From Paraburkholderia mimosarum LMG 23256 = NBRC 106338 (lineage in GTDB: Bacteria > Pseudomonadota > Gammaproteobacteria > Burkholderiales > Burkholderiaceae): a DNA stretch of 55,595 bases. The notes beneath the pieces are model-generated. The model had not been told where the DNA came from and made no database searches. It saw only the letters and a program-made list of their open reading frames with translations. Position numbers and translations under genes: made by a program. This document shows positions 17,949-25,799 of the stretch, piece after piece; the stretch's first letter is position 1; every line of letters starts with the position of its first letter. The DNA lies in NCBI RefSeq assembly GCF_000739815.1, contig NZ_BBJJ01000047.1, positions 1 to 55,595 on the forward strand, written 5' to 3'.

Positions 17949-18608
17949 TTACGCCGCGCGGCGGTTTTGCGTCGCGTCGATCAGCGGCACGCCGGCGAGC
18001 TTCTGGAGGGCGTCGAAATCGATGTCCGAATAGATCTCGCGCACGGCCAGCCCTTCGGGCGTGACGTCGAACGCGGCCAGGTCCGTATAGATGCGGCCCA
18101 CGCAAGCCACGCCCGTGACCGGGTACGAGCACTCGCTCACGAGCTTGCTTTCGCCCTGCTTCGTGAGCAGTTCCATCATCACGAACACCTGCTTCGCGCC
18201 GAGCGCGAGGTCCATTGCGCCGCCCACGGCCGGAATCGCATCGGGCGCGCCGGTGTGCCAGTTCGCGAGGTCGCCCTTCACCGACACCTGGAACGCGCCG
18301 AGCACGCAGTAGTCGAGGTGGCCGCCGCGCATCATCGCGAACGAATCGGCATGGTGGAAGTAGGCGCCGCCGGTGAGCAGCGTGACGTGCTGCTTGCCCG
18401 CGTTGATGAGTTCATCGTCTTCCTCGCCGGGCGCGGGCGCCGGGCCCATGCCTAGCAGACCGTTCTCGCTGTGCAGGAAAATTTCCTTGCTCGGGTCGAG
18501 GTGATTGGCGACCAGCGTGGGCACGCCGATGCCGAGATTCACATACGCGCCTTCGGGAATGTCCGCGGCCACGCGCTTGGCCATTTCGTCGCGATTCAGT
18601 CGTTTCAT
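17949..18608 (-). CDS. pcaJ: 3-oxoadipate CoA-transferase subunit B
   Basis: 219-residue beta subunit of succinyl-CoA:3-oxoadipate CoA-transferase, which activates beta-ketoadipate with CoA from succinyl-CoA. The catalytic glutamate is in FLHSENGLLGMGPAP; other family segments are YVNLGIGVPTLVANHL and MGGHLDYCVLGAFQVS-type sequence. Start MKRLNRDEMAKRVAADIP at 18608, 17 bp after the subunit A stop, so the two subunits are co-translated. Confidence 0.94.
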   Translation of the reverse strand: MKRLNRDEMAKRVAADIPEGAYVNLGIGVPTLVANHLDPSKEIFLHSENGLLGMGPAPAPGEEDDELINAGKQHVTLLTGGAYFHHADSFAMMRGGHLDYCVLGAFQVSVKGDLANWHTGAPDAIPAVGGAMDLALGAKQVFVMMELLTKQGESKLVSECSYPVTGVACVGRIYTDLAAFDVTPEGLAVREIYSDIDFDALQKLAGVPLIDATQNRRAA

Positions 18609-18625
18609 TGCCTCTCTCCGTTCCT

Positions 18626-19333
18626 TCAGGCAGCCTGGCCGCCTTGCTGCCCATGCGCTCGATGCGCCGCTTGCGGCACTTCCACGACACGCTGCACGAA
18701 AATGCCGGGGGTCACGATGTTTTCCGGATCGAGCTGGCCCAGTTCGACGACCTCGGAAACCTGAGCAATCGCGACCTTCGCCGCGCTCGCCATGATGGGG
18801 CCGAAGTTGCGCGCCGTCTTGCGGTACACGAGGTTGCCCCAGCGATCGCCCTTATACGCCTTGATAAGTGCGAAGTCGGCGTGCAGCGGTGCTTCGAGCA
18901 CGTAGTGCCGGCCATCGATCAGGCGCGTTTCCTTGCCTTCGGCCAGCCTGGTGCCGTAGCCCGTGGGCGTGAAGAAGCCGCCGATCCCGGCGCCCGCGGC
19001 GCGGATGCGCTCGGCCAGATTGCCCTGCGGCACGAGTTCGAGCTCGATTTCGCCGGCGCGATAGAGCTCGTCGAACACATACGAATCGGTTTGACGCGGG
19101 AACGAGCAGATGATCTTGCGCACACGTTTCGCCTTGAGCAACGCGGCAAGGCCCATGTCGCCGTTGCCCGCGTTGTTATTGACGATCGTGAGATCGCGCG
19201 CGCCCTGCTCGATGAGCGCGTCGATCAGTTCGGCGGGCATGCCGGCCGTGCCGAAGCCGCCGATCATCACCGTGGCGCCGTCATGGACGTCGGCAACGGC
19301 GGCTTGAAGCGAGTCGAAAATCTTGTTGATCAT
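18626..19333 (-). CDS. pcaI: 3-oxoadipate CoA-transferase subunit A
   Basis: 235-residue alpha subunit of the same CoA-transferase. It carries the glycine-rich CoA-binding segment VMIGGFGTAGMPAELIDALI and the blocks LTIVNNNAGNGDMGLAALL and GSGGFFTPTGYGT-type sequence. The ATG at 19333 gives the usual MINKIFDSLQAAVADVHDGA start. It is the first gene of the minus-strand pcaIJBDC operon. pcaF (thiolase) and pcaGH (dioxygenase) are not in the window. Confidence 0.94.
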   Translation of the reverse strand: MINKIFDSLQAAVADVHDGATVMIGGFGTAGMPAELIDALIEQGARDLTIVNNNAGNGDMGLAALLKAKRVRKIICSFPRQTDSYVFDELYRAGEIELELVPQGNLAERIRAAGAGIGGFFTPTGYGTRLAEGKETRLIDGRHYVLEAPLHADFALIKAYKGDRWGNLVYRKTARNFGPIMASAAKVAIAQVSEVVELGQLDPENIVTPGIFVQRVVEVPQAAHRAHGQQGGQAA

Positions 19334-19664
19334 GCCTGTTCCTGAAAGCGATCCGCATCGCGGAAAGTCCACGTCACTCGATCGCGAAAAGTTCTATATG
19401 CGAACACTGATTCGTTTAGCGAACGTCCAGCGCATTATCGGAGCGGATTCAAGCACTTGTCAAGGCGTGTCTACCCAAACCGGCAGTCCATTGCATGGCA
19501 TGGGGCGCGTCATGTCAGGCGCGCAGATGCACTTTTCTGCCGCTCTGCCAGGGGAGAAAGCCGACGACGCTCGCCCGTGGGCATACCCGAATATCCGGAA
19601 CGCCGATTCATCGGCTAGCCTTTATCCGATTTCGACATAGTGCGCTCTCGCCACCCGCTGCTTC
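19334..19664. promoter_or_regulatory. Divergent pca control region with twin LysR-type sites
   Basis: 331 bp between pcaI and the divergent LysR gene. Two T-N11-A dyads of the form TTC-N7-GAA occur at 19392-19404 (inside GTTCTATATGCGAAC) and 19411-19423 (TTCGTTTAGCGAA), 19 bp apart and 59-90 bp from the pcaI start. This is the spacing expected for the paired recognition and activation sites of a LysR regulator on the pcaI side. The rest of the gap shows nothing further. Confidence 0.6.
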
Positions 19665-20588
19665 ATGCAAGACCTCGATCTCAACCTCATCCCCTTTCTC
19701 GTGGCCATGGACGAGGCACGCAATGTGAGCCGCGCCGCCGAGCGCCTCGGCGTGAGCCAGCCGCGCGTGAGCACGGCGCTCGGCAAGCTGCGCGAATACT
19801 TCGGCGACCCGCTTTTCGTGCGCACCTCGCGTGGCATGGAGCCCACGCCGCGCGCGCTCGGGCTGATTCCCGCCGCGCGCGACGCGTTGGTGCGCATCGA
19901 GAAAGGTATGCTGCAGGCGCAAGACTTCGATCCCGCCACGAGCACGCATACGTTTTCCATCGCGCTTTCCGACGTGGGCGAGATCGTCTTCCTGCCGCGC
20001 CTCTTGCAGGTATTCGGCGAGCGAGCGCCCAAAGCGAACCTGCGCTCGGTCTCCCTGCCGCCAAGCCAGGTGGAGCGCGGTCTCGAATCGGGCGACATCG
20101 ATCTCGCGGTCGGCTATTTTCCCGATTTGGGCGGCAACAACTTCTTCCAGCAGCGTCTCTTCACACACCGCTTCATCTGCATGATGCGCAGTGGGCATCC
20201 GCTCGCCGGCAAAGGCATGACGATCGAGCAGTTTCTTGCCACGGGCCACGCCGTCGTACGCGCCGAAGGGCGCAGCCAGGAAGTGCTGGAACAGTATCTG
20301 GAGAAGAGGCGCATGCGCCGCCGCGCCGTGCTCGAAACGCCTCACTTCATGAGCCTGCCGTTCATTCTCACGCGCTCCGATCTCATTGCGACCGTGCCGC
20401 ATGCAATCGGCTTCGCCTATGTGTCCGAACATGCATCGGTGACGCTAGTGGAACCGCCGCTGCCGCTGCCGCGCTTCGACCTCAAGCAGCACTGGCATCG
20501 CAAATTTCACAACGCGCCGCGCGGCGAATGGTTGCGCGGCGTGGTCGCGGAACTGTTCAACGACGCCATGGACGAGTGGCCCAGGTAA
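19665..20588 (+). CDS. LysR-family regulator of the pca operon
   Basis: 307-residue LysR-type activator. The N-terminal HTH is at residues about 5-65 (AMDEARNVSRAAERLGVSQP, then RVSTALGKLREYFGDPLFVR). The C-terminal effector domain has the NodD/NahR-like features of regulators responding to aromatic compounds (LPRLLQVFGERAPKANLRSV, DIDLAVGYFPDL). Starts at 19665. Divergent to pcaIJBDC, so it is the likely pathway regulator. The inducer is probably a beta-ketoadipate pathway intermediate; this is inferred from context, and I do not assign pcaQ or pcaR. Confidence 0.85.
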   Translation: MQDLDLNLIPFLVAMDEARNVSRAAERLGVSQPRVSTALGKLREYFGDPLFVRTSRGMEPTPRALGLIPAARDALVRIEKGMLQAQDFDPATSTHTFSIALSDVGEIVFLPRLLQVFGERAPKANLRSVSLPPSQVERGLESGDIDLAVGYFPDLGGNNFFQQRLFTHRFICMMRSGHPLAGKGMTIEQFLATGHAVVRAEGRSQEVLEQYLEKRRMRRRAVLETPHFMSLPFILTRSDLIATVPHAIGFAYVSEHASVTLVEPPLPLPRFDLKQHWHRKFHNAPRGEWLRGVVAELFNDAMDEWPR

Positions 20589-20707
20589 CCCGGACGATCG
20601 CGCGCGTCTCGCGCATCCGGCTCGCACGAAGCCCTGCAAAACATGAAACAATGTGCGCTCGTGGTGCACGCCAAAGCGGCGTCCCTCCACATGACAGGAG
20701 CCCATGC

Positions 20708-21364
20708 ATGAGCGAAGAAAAAAAAGCCGGTAAAGCGAAGCAAAGCAAGAGCACAACGAGCGCAACGCTTGCGCGGCCGTCACGCGCTGAAGCCGAGGAC
20801 GCAGTGCGTGTGCTGTTGCGCTGGGCCGGAGACGATCCCTCCCGCGAAGGGCTCATTGATACACCGGCGCGCGTCACTCGCGCCTATGAGGAATTCTTTG
20901 CGGGCTATGCGGTCGATCCGCGTGACATCCTTTCGCGTACCTTCTCGGAGGTGGACGGTTACGACGAAATGATCGTGCTGAAGGATATCCGCTTCGAGAG
21001 CTACTGCGAGCATCACATGGTGCCCATCATTGGGCGCGCTCACGTGGCGTATCTGCCCGAGCATCGCGTCGTGGGCATCTCGAAGCTCGCGCGCCTCGTC
21101 GACGCCTTCGCGAAGCGCCTGCAGATCCAGGAGAAGATGACCGCACAGATCGCCGACACGCTCAATGACGTCCTGCAACCGAAGGGCGTGGGCGTGATAC
21201 TCGAAGCGGCACATCAGTGCATGTCCACGCGCGGCGTGCACAAGGCCGGCGTGGAGATGGTCACGTCGCGCATGCTGGGCACCTTCCGCACTGATCCCTC
21301 CACACGCCGCGAGTTTCTCTCCATCGTCGGCAATCCGGCCGCGATGAGCGTCGCCAATACCTGA
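20708..21364 (+). CDS. folE: GTP cyclohydrolase I
   Basis: 218-residue enzyme converting GTP to 7,8-dihydroneopterin triphosphate, the first step of folate/tetrahydropterin synthesis. Zinc and catalytic segments are present: FESYCEHHMVPIIGRAHVAY (Cys and His ligands), LARLVDAFAKRLQIQEKMTA and AAHQCMSTRGVHKAG (second Cys). The open frame extends far upstream through the LysR gene in another frame, but the ATG at 20708 with CAGGAG just before it starts the protein. It carries a lysine/serine-rich N-terminal tail of about 25 residues (EEKKAGKAKQSKSTTS) longer than in the shortest homologues. Confidence 0.95.
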   Translation: MSEEKKAGKAKQSKSTTSATLARPSRAEAEDAVRVLLRWAGDDPSREGLIDTPARVTRAYEEFFAGYAVDPRDILSRTFSEVDGYDEMIVLKDIRFESYCEHHMVPIIGRAHVAYLPEHRVVGISKLARLVDAFAKRLQIQEKMTAQIADTLNDVLQPKGVGVILEAAHQCMSTRGVHKAGVEMVTSRMLGTFRTDPSTRREFLSIVGNPAAMSVANT

Positions 21365-21380
21365 GCCGAAACCGCAGGCA

Positions 21381-21406
21381 ACGAACGGGACTGCAGTCCC
21401 GTTCGT
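21381..21406. terminator. Perfect 26-bp palindrome between convergent folE and serine acetyltransferase
   Basis: ACGAACGGGACTG (21381-21393) is followed directly by its exact complement (21394-21406), centred on CTGCAG. It sits between two converging genes and can form a 10-11 bp stem in either transcript, so a bidirectional terminator is likely. T-runs are short (GTTCGTCATCGTTCC on the plus side). Confidence 0.65.
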
Positions 21407-21420
21407 CATCGTTCCCCGCT

Positions 21421-22350
21421 CTACTTCATCGGGCCTTCGTCGCCGCGCTCGATCTCGCGGATCTTGCCCTGGCGCACGCTGCTGCCCGGCGGCACGCTAT
21501 GCGTGAGCCACACGTTCCCGCCGATCACCGAGCCGCGCCCGATCGTCACACGTCCGAGAATCGTCGCGCCCGCGTAGATCACGACGTCGTCCTCGACGAT
21601 GGGATGGCGCGCGTTGCCCTTCACGAGCGTGCCGTCGAGATCGGCCGCGAAGCTCTTCGCACCGAGCGTCACGGCCTGATACACACGCACGCGCTCGCCG
21701 ATGATCGCCGTCTCGCCGATCACGACGCCGGTACCGTGATCGATGAAGAAGCTCGAGCCGATCTGCGCGCCAGGATGGATGTCGATACCCGTAGCCGAAT
21801 GCGCAATTTCGTTGATGAAGCGCGCGAGCAACGGGACGCCGAGGCGGTGCAGCGCGTGCGCGAGCCGGTGGTGCGTCATAGCCCACACGCCCGGGTAGCA
21901 AAGCAATATCTCGGTGATGTGCTGTGCGGCGGGATCGCCCGTAAACGCGGCCTGGATGTCGCTCACGAGCAGCGCCCGAATGCCGGGCAATTGCCGCCCG
22001 AACTCGCGCGCCACTTCGAATGCGCGCGCGCGCAACGCGTCGTCGCTCGCCTGCGCGCTCTCCGGCAGGAAACGCAACGCTCGCCGAATCTGTTCGGCGA
22101 GCAGGCGCAGAGTGCTGTCGAGCGTATGGCCGACGTAGTAGTCGATGCTCTCGTCGGTCAGGTCGGGGGCGCCGTAATGCGTGGGAAAGAGCGCGGCGCG
22201 CAGGCCGGCGACGATGTTGATCACCGCATCGCGCGAAGGCAATTCGCGGATGCCGAGCGGATGGCGCGTGCGATGACGCTCTTCACGCGACGCACGCAGA
22301 TCGGCGACGATCTGTTCGAGACCCCAGTCGGGGGAAGCAGCATTGGACAT
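21421..22350 (-). CDS. Serine O-acetyltransferase, EpsC type
   Basis: 309-residue enzyme that acetylates L-serine with acetyl-CoA for cysteine synthesis. The long helical N-terminal part (VINIVAGLRAALFPTHYGAP, then VGHTLDSTLRLLAEQ) and the C-terminal left-handed hexapeptide helix (GIDIHPGAQIGSSFFIDHGT, GVVIGETAIIGERVRVYQAV, GRGSVIGGNVWLTHSVPPGS) are those of the EpsC subgroup. The catalytic His in the FFIDHGTGVVIGE segment is conserved. The start at 22350 (MSNAASPDWGLEQIV) has no strong ribosome site; an ATG seven codons upstream is possible. No cysK alongside. Confidence 0.9.
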   Translation of the reverse strand: MSNAASPDWGLEQIVADLRASREERHRTRHPLGIRELPSRDAVINIVAGLRAALFPTHYGAPDLTDESIDYYVGHTLDSTLRLLAEQIRRALRFLPESAQASDDALRARAFEVAREFGRQLPGIRALLVSDIQAAFTGDPAAQHITEILLCYPGVWAMTHHRLAHALHRLGVPLLARFINEIAHSATGIDIHPGAQIGSSFFIDHGTGVVIGETAIIGERVRVYQAVTLGAKSFAADLDGTLVKGNARHPIVEDDVVIYAGATILGRVTIGRGSVIGGNVWLTHSVPPGSSVRQGKIREIERGDEGPMK

Positions 22351-22459
22351 GGTGATGCGCAGCAGACGCACGGTCCGCGGGGGATGTATCGACCCCAGAG
22401 ATTACCGCGTTTTACGGGAGCGCGCCGAAGCGCCCGCGGCGGCCAGCGCCGCAAGCGGG

Positions 22460-22693
22460 TCAAAGCGTGACCGTGCTCGCATCGATCCACCGAACGGCCC
22501 AGTCGCGCGCATGGGCGATGGCGGCCGCTTCGTCGGCAAACCGGAGGTCGGCAGGAAAAAAACGATTGGCAACGAGTTCGCCGTCGCTGGATCGCGAAAT
22601 CACCACATACGGTTGATACGAGCCGTCGCCCGCACGCGCCGGAGCGCAATTCAGCAAATAGCCGCGATGCGTAAATGCAGCGTCGAAGTGCAT
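22460..22693 (-). CDS. Small hypothetical protein
   Basis: 77 residues, soluble, no known domain. The ATG at 22693 begins MHFDAAFTHRGYLLNCAP. The protein has a beta-strand-like N-terminal half (YQPYVVISRSSDGELV) and a helical end (DEAAAIAHARDWAVRWID). The ribosome site is weak. The pattern RG(Y/F), an aromatic strand and a late helix with W recalls the 82-residue protein at 38452-38700, suggesting a small family typical of Burkholderiaceae. Function unknown. Confidence 0.6.
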   Translation of the reverse strand: MHFDAAFTHRGYLLNCAPARAGDGSYQPYVVISRSSDGELVANRFFPADLRFADEAAAIAHARDWAVRWIDASTVTL

Positions 22694-22999
22694 GTGTGTC
22701 ACCCGCCCTGACTGCCTCGTCCATTTTTTGTGGCGCGTGCGTTCAGGATCGTGCGGCAAAGCCACAGCATGAGCCCTCTCCCGGCCCATTAATCGAAAGC
22801 GCGCCTACTCGTTGAAAGAGGATCATACTCCTCGGAAAAAGACCCATTCAACGAAAAAATTCAGATTCGCTGGAGGCGTTCTCCTGGCGAACCGGCTTGC
22901 TTTTCACCCCGATTCAAGGGTCGCTGCCCTGCAGCGGAACAGTGCTTGCTGAATCGTCTGTCGAGCATCTGCACCGAGAACTTCCAAGGAGTGAGCATC
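22694..22999. other. Intergenic region between divergent small genes
   Basis: 306 bp, AT-richer than its surroundings. It contains GAGGA-N6-TCCTC (22818-22833) and an A-rich stretch near 22834-22860, plausible promoter material for either flanking gene. No gene is supported here. Confidence 0.35.
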
Positions 23000-23461
23000 A
23001 TGAATCGTCCCGACGCCAAGCCAGAAACCCGGGTGGGCGATGTGAGCGCGTCGCAATCGCGCCCGCGCAGCGCCGAACTCCACAACGATCGCACGCACGA
23101 TAGTTCGGTCGACACCGACGGCAAGAACCGCGAGGCCGCGCGCCTCGCCGGCGAGGGCCACATCGGCCCCGACGAGGTCACGACGTCCAACGCCACGCTC
23201 GTCAACAGCGTCCCGGAGGCAGAAGACGGCCTCGCGGGTTTCGACAGCCGCAAGGACGGGCACCGGCTTCCGTTCGCGCTGCAATCCGGCTACGAGGCCA
23301 TCGACAAGGGCATGAGCGAGCCCGAATTGTCCTTCTACGACGTCGACGCTGAGCTCTCCGACCCGCGTGAGCCCAACGTGCGGCGCACCCCGGGGCGCAT
23401 TCACATCGCGCTCAACCATCTGCGGCCGACCCGCCTCATCGAATTGCATCGCAAGGCCTGA
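23000..23461 (+). CDS. Hypothetical protein, hydrophilic
   Basis: 153 residues, strongly hydrophilic, no signal peptide or membrane segment. AAGGAG eight to nine bases before the ATG at 23000 fixes the start (MNRPDAKPETRVGDVS). The N-terminal half is Asp/Arg/Ser-rich and probably disordered. The C-terminal half contains LPFALQSGYEAIDKGMSEPE, then FYDVDAELSDPREPNV and RRTPGRIHIALNHL. I do not recognise the family. It is probably a single-gene unit. Confidence 0.65.
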   Translation: MNRPDAKPETRVGDVSASQSRPRSAELHNDRTHDSSVDTDGKNREAARLAGEGHIGPDEVTTSNATLVNSVPEAEDGLAGFDSRKDGHRLPFALQSGYEAIDKGMSEPELSFYDVDAELSDPREPNVRRTPGRIHIALNHLRPTRLIELHRKA

Positions 23462-23889
23462 ACCGCTGACCGCCGCTCGCGCGGCGGCGGTCCGGCTTCA
23501 CAAAGCCCCGGCCGACGACCCGCCACAAGGCGCGGCCCTGACGTAATCAAGCGTATTCGGTCCTGTGCAGTTGAAAATCGAAATAAAAAGCGCGGATAAA
23601 ATCTCAATTCACATAATCGAGTCCATTATCCAGGCAGCATGCAGTTTATTTCCGATTTTCAAACGAGGCACGGCTTTATTCCCATTCGATGACTGCCTCC
23701 TCGGCGGGCGGGAGCGCTTGTGCCTCTCCCCTGTGTCACTGAAATCTGACAAGAATGACCCCACAATCCGACCGGATTGCAGACGGGGGACGATCATCCG
23801 AGGAATTAGTGATAAATTGTTACATCATAAGAAGCGAGGAGCGTCGGTCACCGGCCCTGGCCCGCGATCTCGCCCTGCGCTGATGGAGA
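23462..23889. promoter_or_regulatory. Upstream region of the LuxR-type gene
   Basis: 428 bp. A GC hairpin without a T-run directly follows the hypothetical gene (around 23469-23495). The middle is AT-rich. TGTCA-N8-TGACA at 23734-23751 is an imperfect dyad about 140 bp before the LuxR gene and could be a weak lux-type box; this is speculative. Confidence 0.3.
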
Positions 23890-24627
23890 GTGTTGAACGT
23901 GCCTCTACATTTCATAGAGCAGATGTCACCTGTGCTCGACGCGCCCGAAGAGGCAGCGTGGTTCGACGCGGTGGCGAAGCTCGCCAGTTCGTGGGGATTC
24001 AGCCAGGTCATGCTGGCTATCCTGCCGCGCCCGGGCATGAGGCTCGAGGACGCGTTCATCCGCACGAACTATTCGGCCGCGTGGCGGCAGACGTACAACG
24101 ACCACGGCATGGCCTACTTCGACCCTACCGTTTCGCATTGCACGACGCGCTCGTCACCACTGATCTGGTCGCCCGATCTCTTCGCGACCGAGCAGCAGCA
24201 ATCGATGTATGAGGAAGCCCGCTCGTATGGGCTGCGCGCAGGCATCACCCTGCCGATTCACGGCCCACGGCAGGAAATCGGCATGCTCTGCTTCGTCAAT
24301 GACGCGAACCCGACGGATGGGTTCTGGGACGACGTGAACCGCGCGCTGCCGAACCTCGTTCTGCTGCGCGATCTCGTGCTCGACACGAGCCAGCGGCATC
24401 TGAACGACCATGTCCAGTCGTTGATCCCCAAGCTCACGCCACGGGAAAAGGAATGCCTCAAGTGGACTGCGCTGGGCAAGTCCACTTGGGAAATTTCTCA
24501 CATCCTGAATTGCTCCGAAGCCGTCGTGAACTTCCACATGAAGAATATTCGCGGCAAGTTCGGCGTGAACTCACGACGTGCGGCAGCCGTGATCGCGACT
24601 CAAATGGGTCTTATTGACCCGGGCTAA
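23890..24627 (+). CDS. braR: LuxR-family quorum-sensing regulator (BraR-like)
   Basis: About 245-residue acyl-homoserine-lactone receptor. Residues about 20-165 form the autoinducer-binding domain with the expected aromatic/acidic pocket residues (SAAWRQTYNDHGMAYFDPTV, SSPLIWSPDLF, AGITLPIHGPRQEIGMLCFV). Residues about 178-243 are the GerE-type HTH (LTPREKECLKWTALGKSTWE, then ILNCSEAVVNFHMKNI). Starts GTG 23890, TTG 23893 and GTG 23899 are all possible; GGAG at 23885-23888 best fits the latter two. Its 3' end overlaps the convergent RsaL gene by 17 bp, and the LuxI-type synthase lies beyond. The LuxR-RsaL-LuxI order matches the BraR-RsaL-BraI locus of plant-associated Paraburkholderia. The gene name is by synteny. 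Confidence 0.88.
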   Translation: MLNVPLHFIEQMSPVLDAPEEAAWFDAVAKLASSWGFSQVMLAILPRPGMRLEDAFIRTNYSAAWRQTYNDHGMAYFDPTVSHCTTRSSPLIWSPDLFATEQQQSMYEEARSYGLRAGITLPIHGPRQEIGMLCFVNDANPTDGFWDDVNRALPNLVLLRDLVLDTSQRHLNDHVQSLIPKLTPREKECLKWTALGKSTWEISHILNCSEAVVNFHMKNIRGKFGVNSRRAAAVIATQMGLIDPG

Positions 24628-24928
24628 GCACCATCGGTGCATCGGGACGGCGCAGCACGCGCTCGGCGCGGCCGAGATCGCCGTCCGAAATCGTCTTGTT
24701 GAAATACAGCCCGAGCAGGATCGACACCGGCGGCGGAATCTCCGCGCCCGACTCGAACCGGCTGCCGCGCGACTGCGTGACGCCAAAGCGCGCCCAGAAG
24801 CGGCGCTGGCTCTCCTTCTTCTTCTTCCGATACGCAATGATCAGGACGCGGTCGACGACCGAAGACAGATCTCCGGAAGACGAAATGGTACTCGCACCCG
24901 AGTGCCATTGATTTTCCATAAGTTCCAT
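24611..24928 (-). CDS. rsaL: RsaL-family repressor of the quorum-sensing synthase
   Basis: 105-residue DNA-binding homeostatic repressor. The RsaL signature is clear: ESQRRFWARFGVTQSRGSRF, then the GxEIPxPV segment (ESGAEIPPPVSILLGLYFNK), an XRE-like tetrahelical fold. It starts at 24928 with GCGAGAG upstream. It is transcribed away from braI and towards braR; its last 17 bases overlap the end of braR. In related systems RsaL binds the luxI-type promoter and represses it, competing with the LuxR protein; the intergenic 24929-25096 is the expected target. The N-terminal 25 residues (QWHSGASTISSSGD) are longer than in Pseudomonas RsaL. Confidence 0.9.
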   Translation of the reverse strand: MELMENQWHSGASTISSSGDLSSVVDRVLIIAYRKKKKESQRRFWARFGVTQSRGSRFESGAEIPPPVSILLGLYFNKTISDGDLGRAERVLRRPDAPMVLSPGQ

Positions 24929-25096
24929 GATGACTCTCGCTGTCAGATATGCCTGATGAGTGACTACCGCCGAAGTGATTCTCCTTAAGTGGCCCTATCT
25001 CCGCACCTACCTATCTAGATAGGTGTTTTTTTATATTCATAACGCATAGCTTTCGAACCGTACTGCCGCGCTTCCACACAAATCGGGAGAGTTGTC
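24929..25096. promoter_or_regulatory. rsaL-braI control region with lux-type palindrome that also resembles a terminator
   Basis: ACCTATCTAGATAGGT at 25009-25024 is a perfect 16-bp palindrome 73-88 bp before braI, a good lux-type box candidate for BraR. The same stretch can fold with CACCTA (25004-25009) pairing TAGGTG (25020-25025), followed by seven T residues (25026-25032), i.e. a terminator shape on the plus strand. TCAG-N6-CTGA at 24943-24956 is a second dyad close to rsaL. Confidence 0.65.
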
Positions 25097-25687
25097 ATGC
25101 AAGCTGCGATACGGATCGGACCCAGACAGGACTTCGACAACGAGGACATCAACGAGATGTACCGGCTACGCGCTCGGGTATTCCGCGACCGCATGGGGTG
25201 GGATATTCCCACCATCGCGGGCATGGAAATCGATGGTTATGACGCGCTCGGGCCCCATTACATGCTGATTCAGGACACCCTGGGCAAGGTGCGCGGCTGC
25301 TGGCGGCTGATGCCCACCGAAGGCCCGAACATGTTGCGCGACACCTTCCCGCAATTGCTGCAAGGCAACACCGCGCCCGCGGGCCGTGGCATCTGGGAAT
25401 TGAGCCGCTTTGCCATCGAGTCGGACAACGAACAGGCGTTCGGTTTTGCCGACGTGACCCTGAGCGCCATGCGCGCGGTCGTTTCGTTCGCCGACCGTAC
25501 GGGCATCAACAGCTATGTGACGGTGACCACGACGCCTATGGAGCGCCTGCTGCGACGGACGGGCATTGAACTGACGCGGCTTGGCGCCCCCATGCGCATC
25601 GGCGTGGAAAATGCCGTCGCACTGGAAATCGCGATGAGCGAGCAGACGCACCACGCGCTGTTCGGGGCGTTGGCGCACGCCGCCTGA
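25097..25687 (+). CDS. braI: Acyl-homoserine-lactone synthase (BraI-like, LuxI family)
   Basis: 196-residue enzyme making an N-acyl-homoserine lactone from S-adenosylmethionine and acyl-ACP. Conserved LuxI residues are in MYRLRARVFRDRMGWDIP (Arg, Phe, Trp), EIDGYDALGPHYML (Asp), GCWRLMPTEGPNMLRDTFP (Arg) and GIWELSRFAIE (Glu, Arg). The ATG at 25097 is preceded by GGGAGAG. The pairing with RsaL and BraR-type proteins suggests a long-chain 3-oxo signal by analogy with Paraburkholderia BraI (3-oxo-C14); that is inference. Expected control is activation by BraR and repression by RsaL. Confidence 0.93.
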   Translation: MQAAIRIGPRQDFDNEDINEMYRLRARVFRDRMGWDIPTIAGMEIDGYDALGPHYMLIQDTLGKVRGCWRLMPTEGPNMLRDTFPQLLQGNTAPAGRGIWELSRFAIESDNEQAFGFADVTLSAMRAVVSFADRTGINSYVTVTTTPMERLLRRTGIELTRLGAPMRIGVENAVALEIAMSEQTHHALFGALAHAA

Positions 25688-25799
25688 GGGCTATCGGGAG
25701 AGCAGCAACGGTGCGCTGCCGGCCGCTTGCGCCCAGCTGCGGCAGGAGGGCTTCTTGTCTGACAAATTCTCGCTCGCGCTCGTGGGCGAGCGGAGCCCA

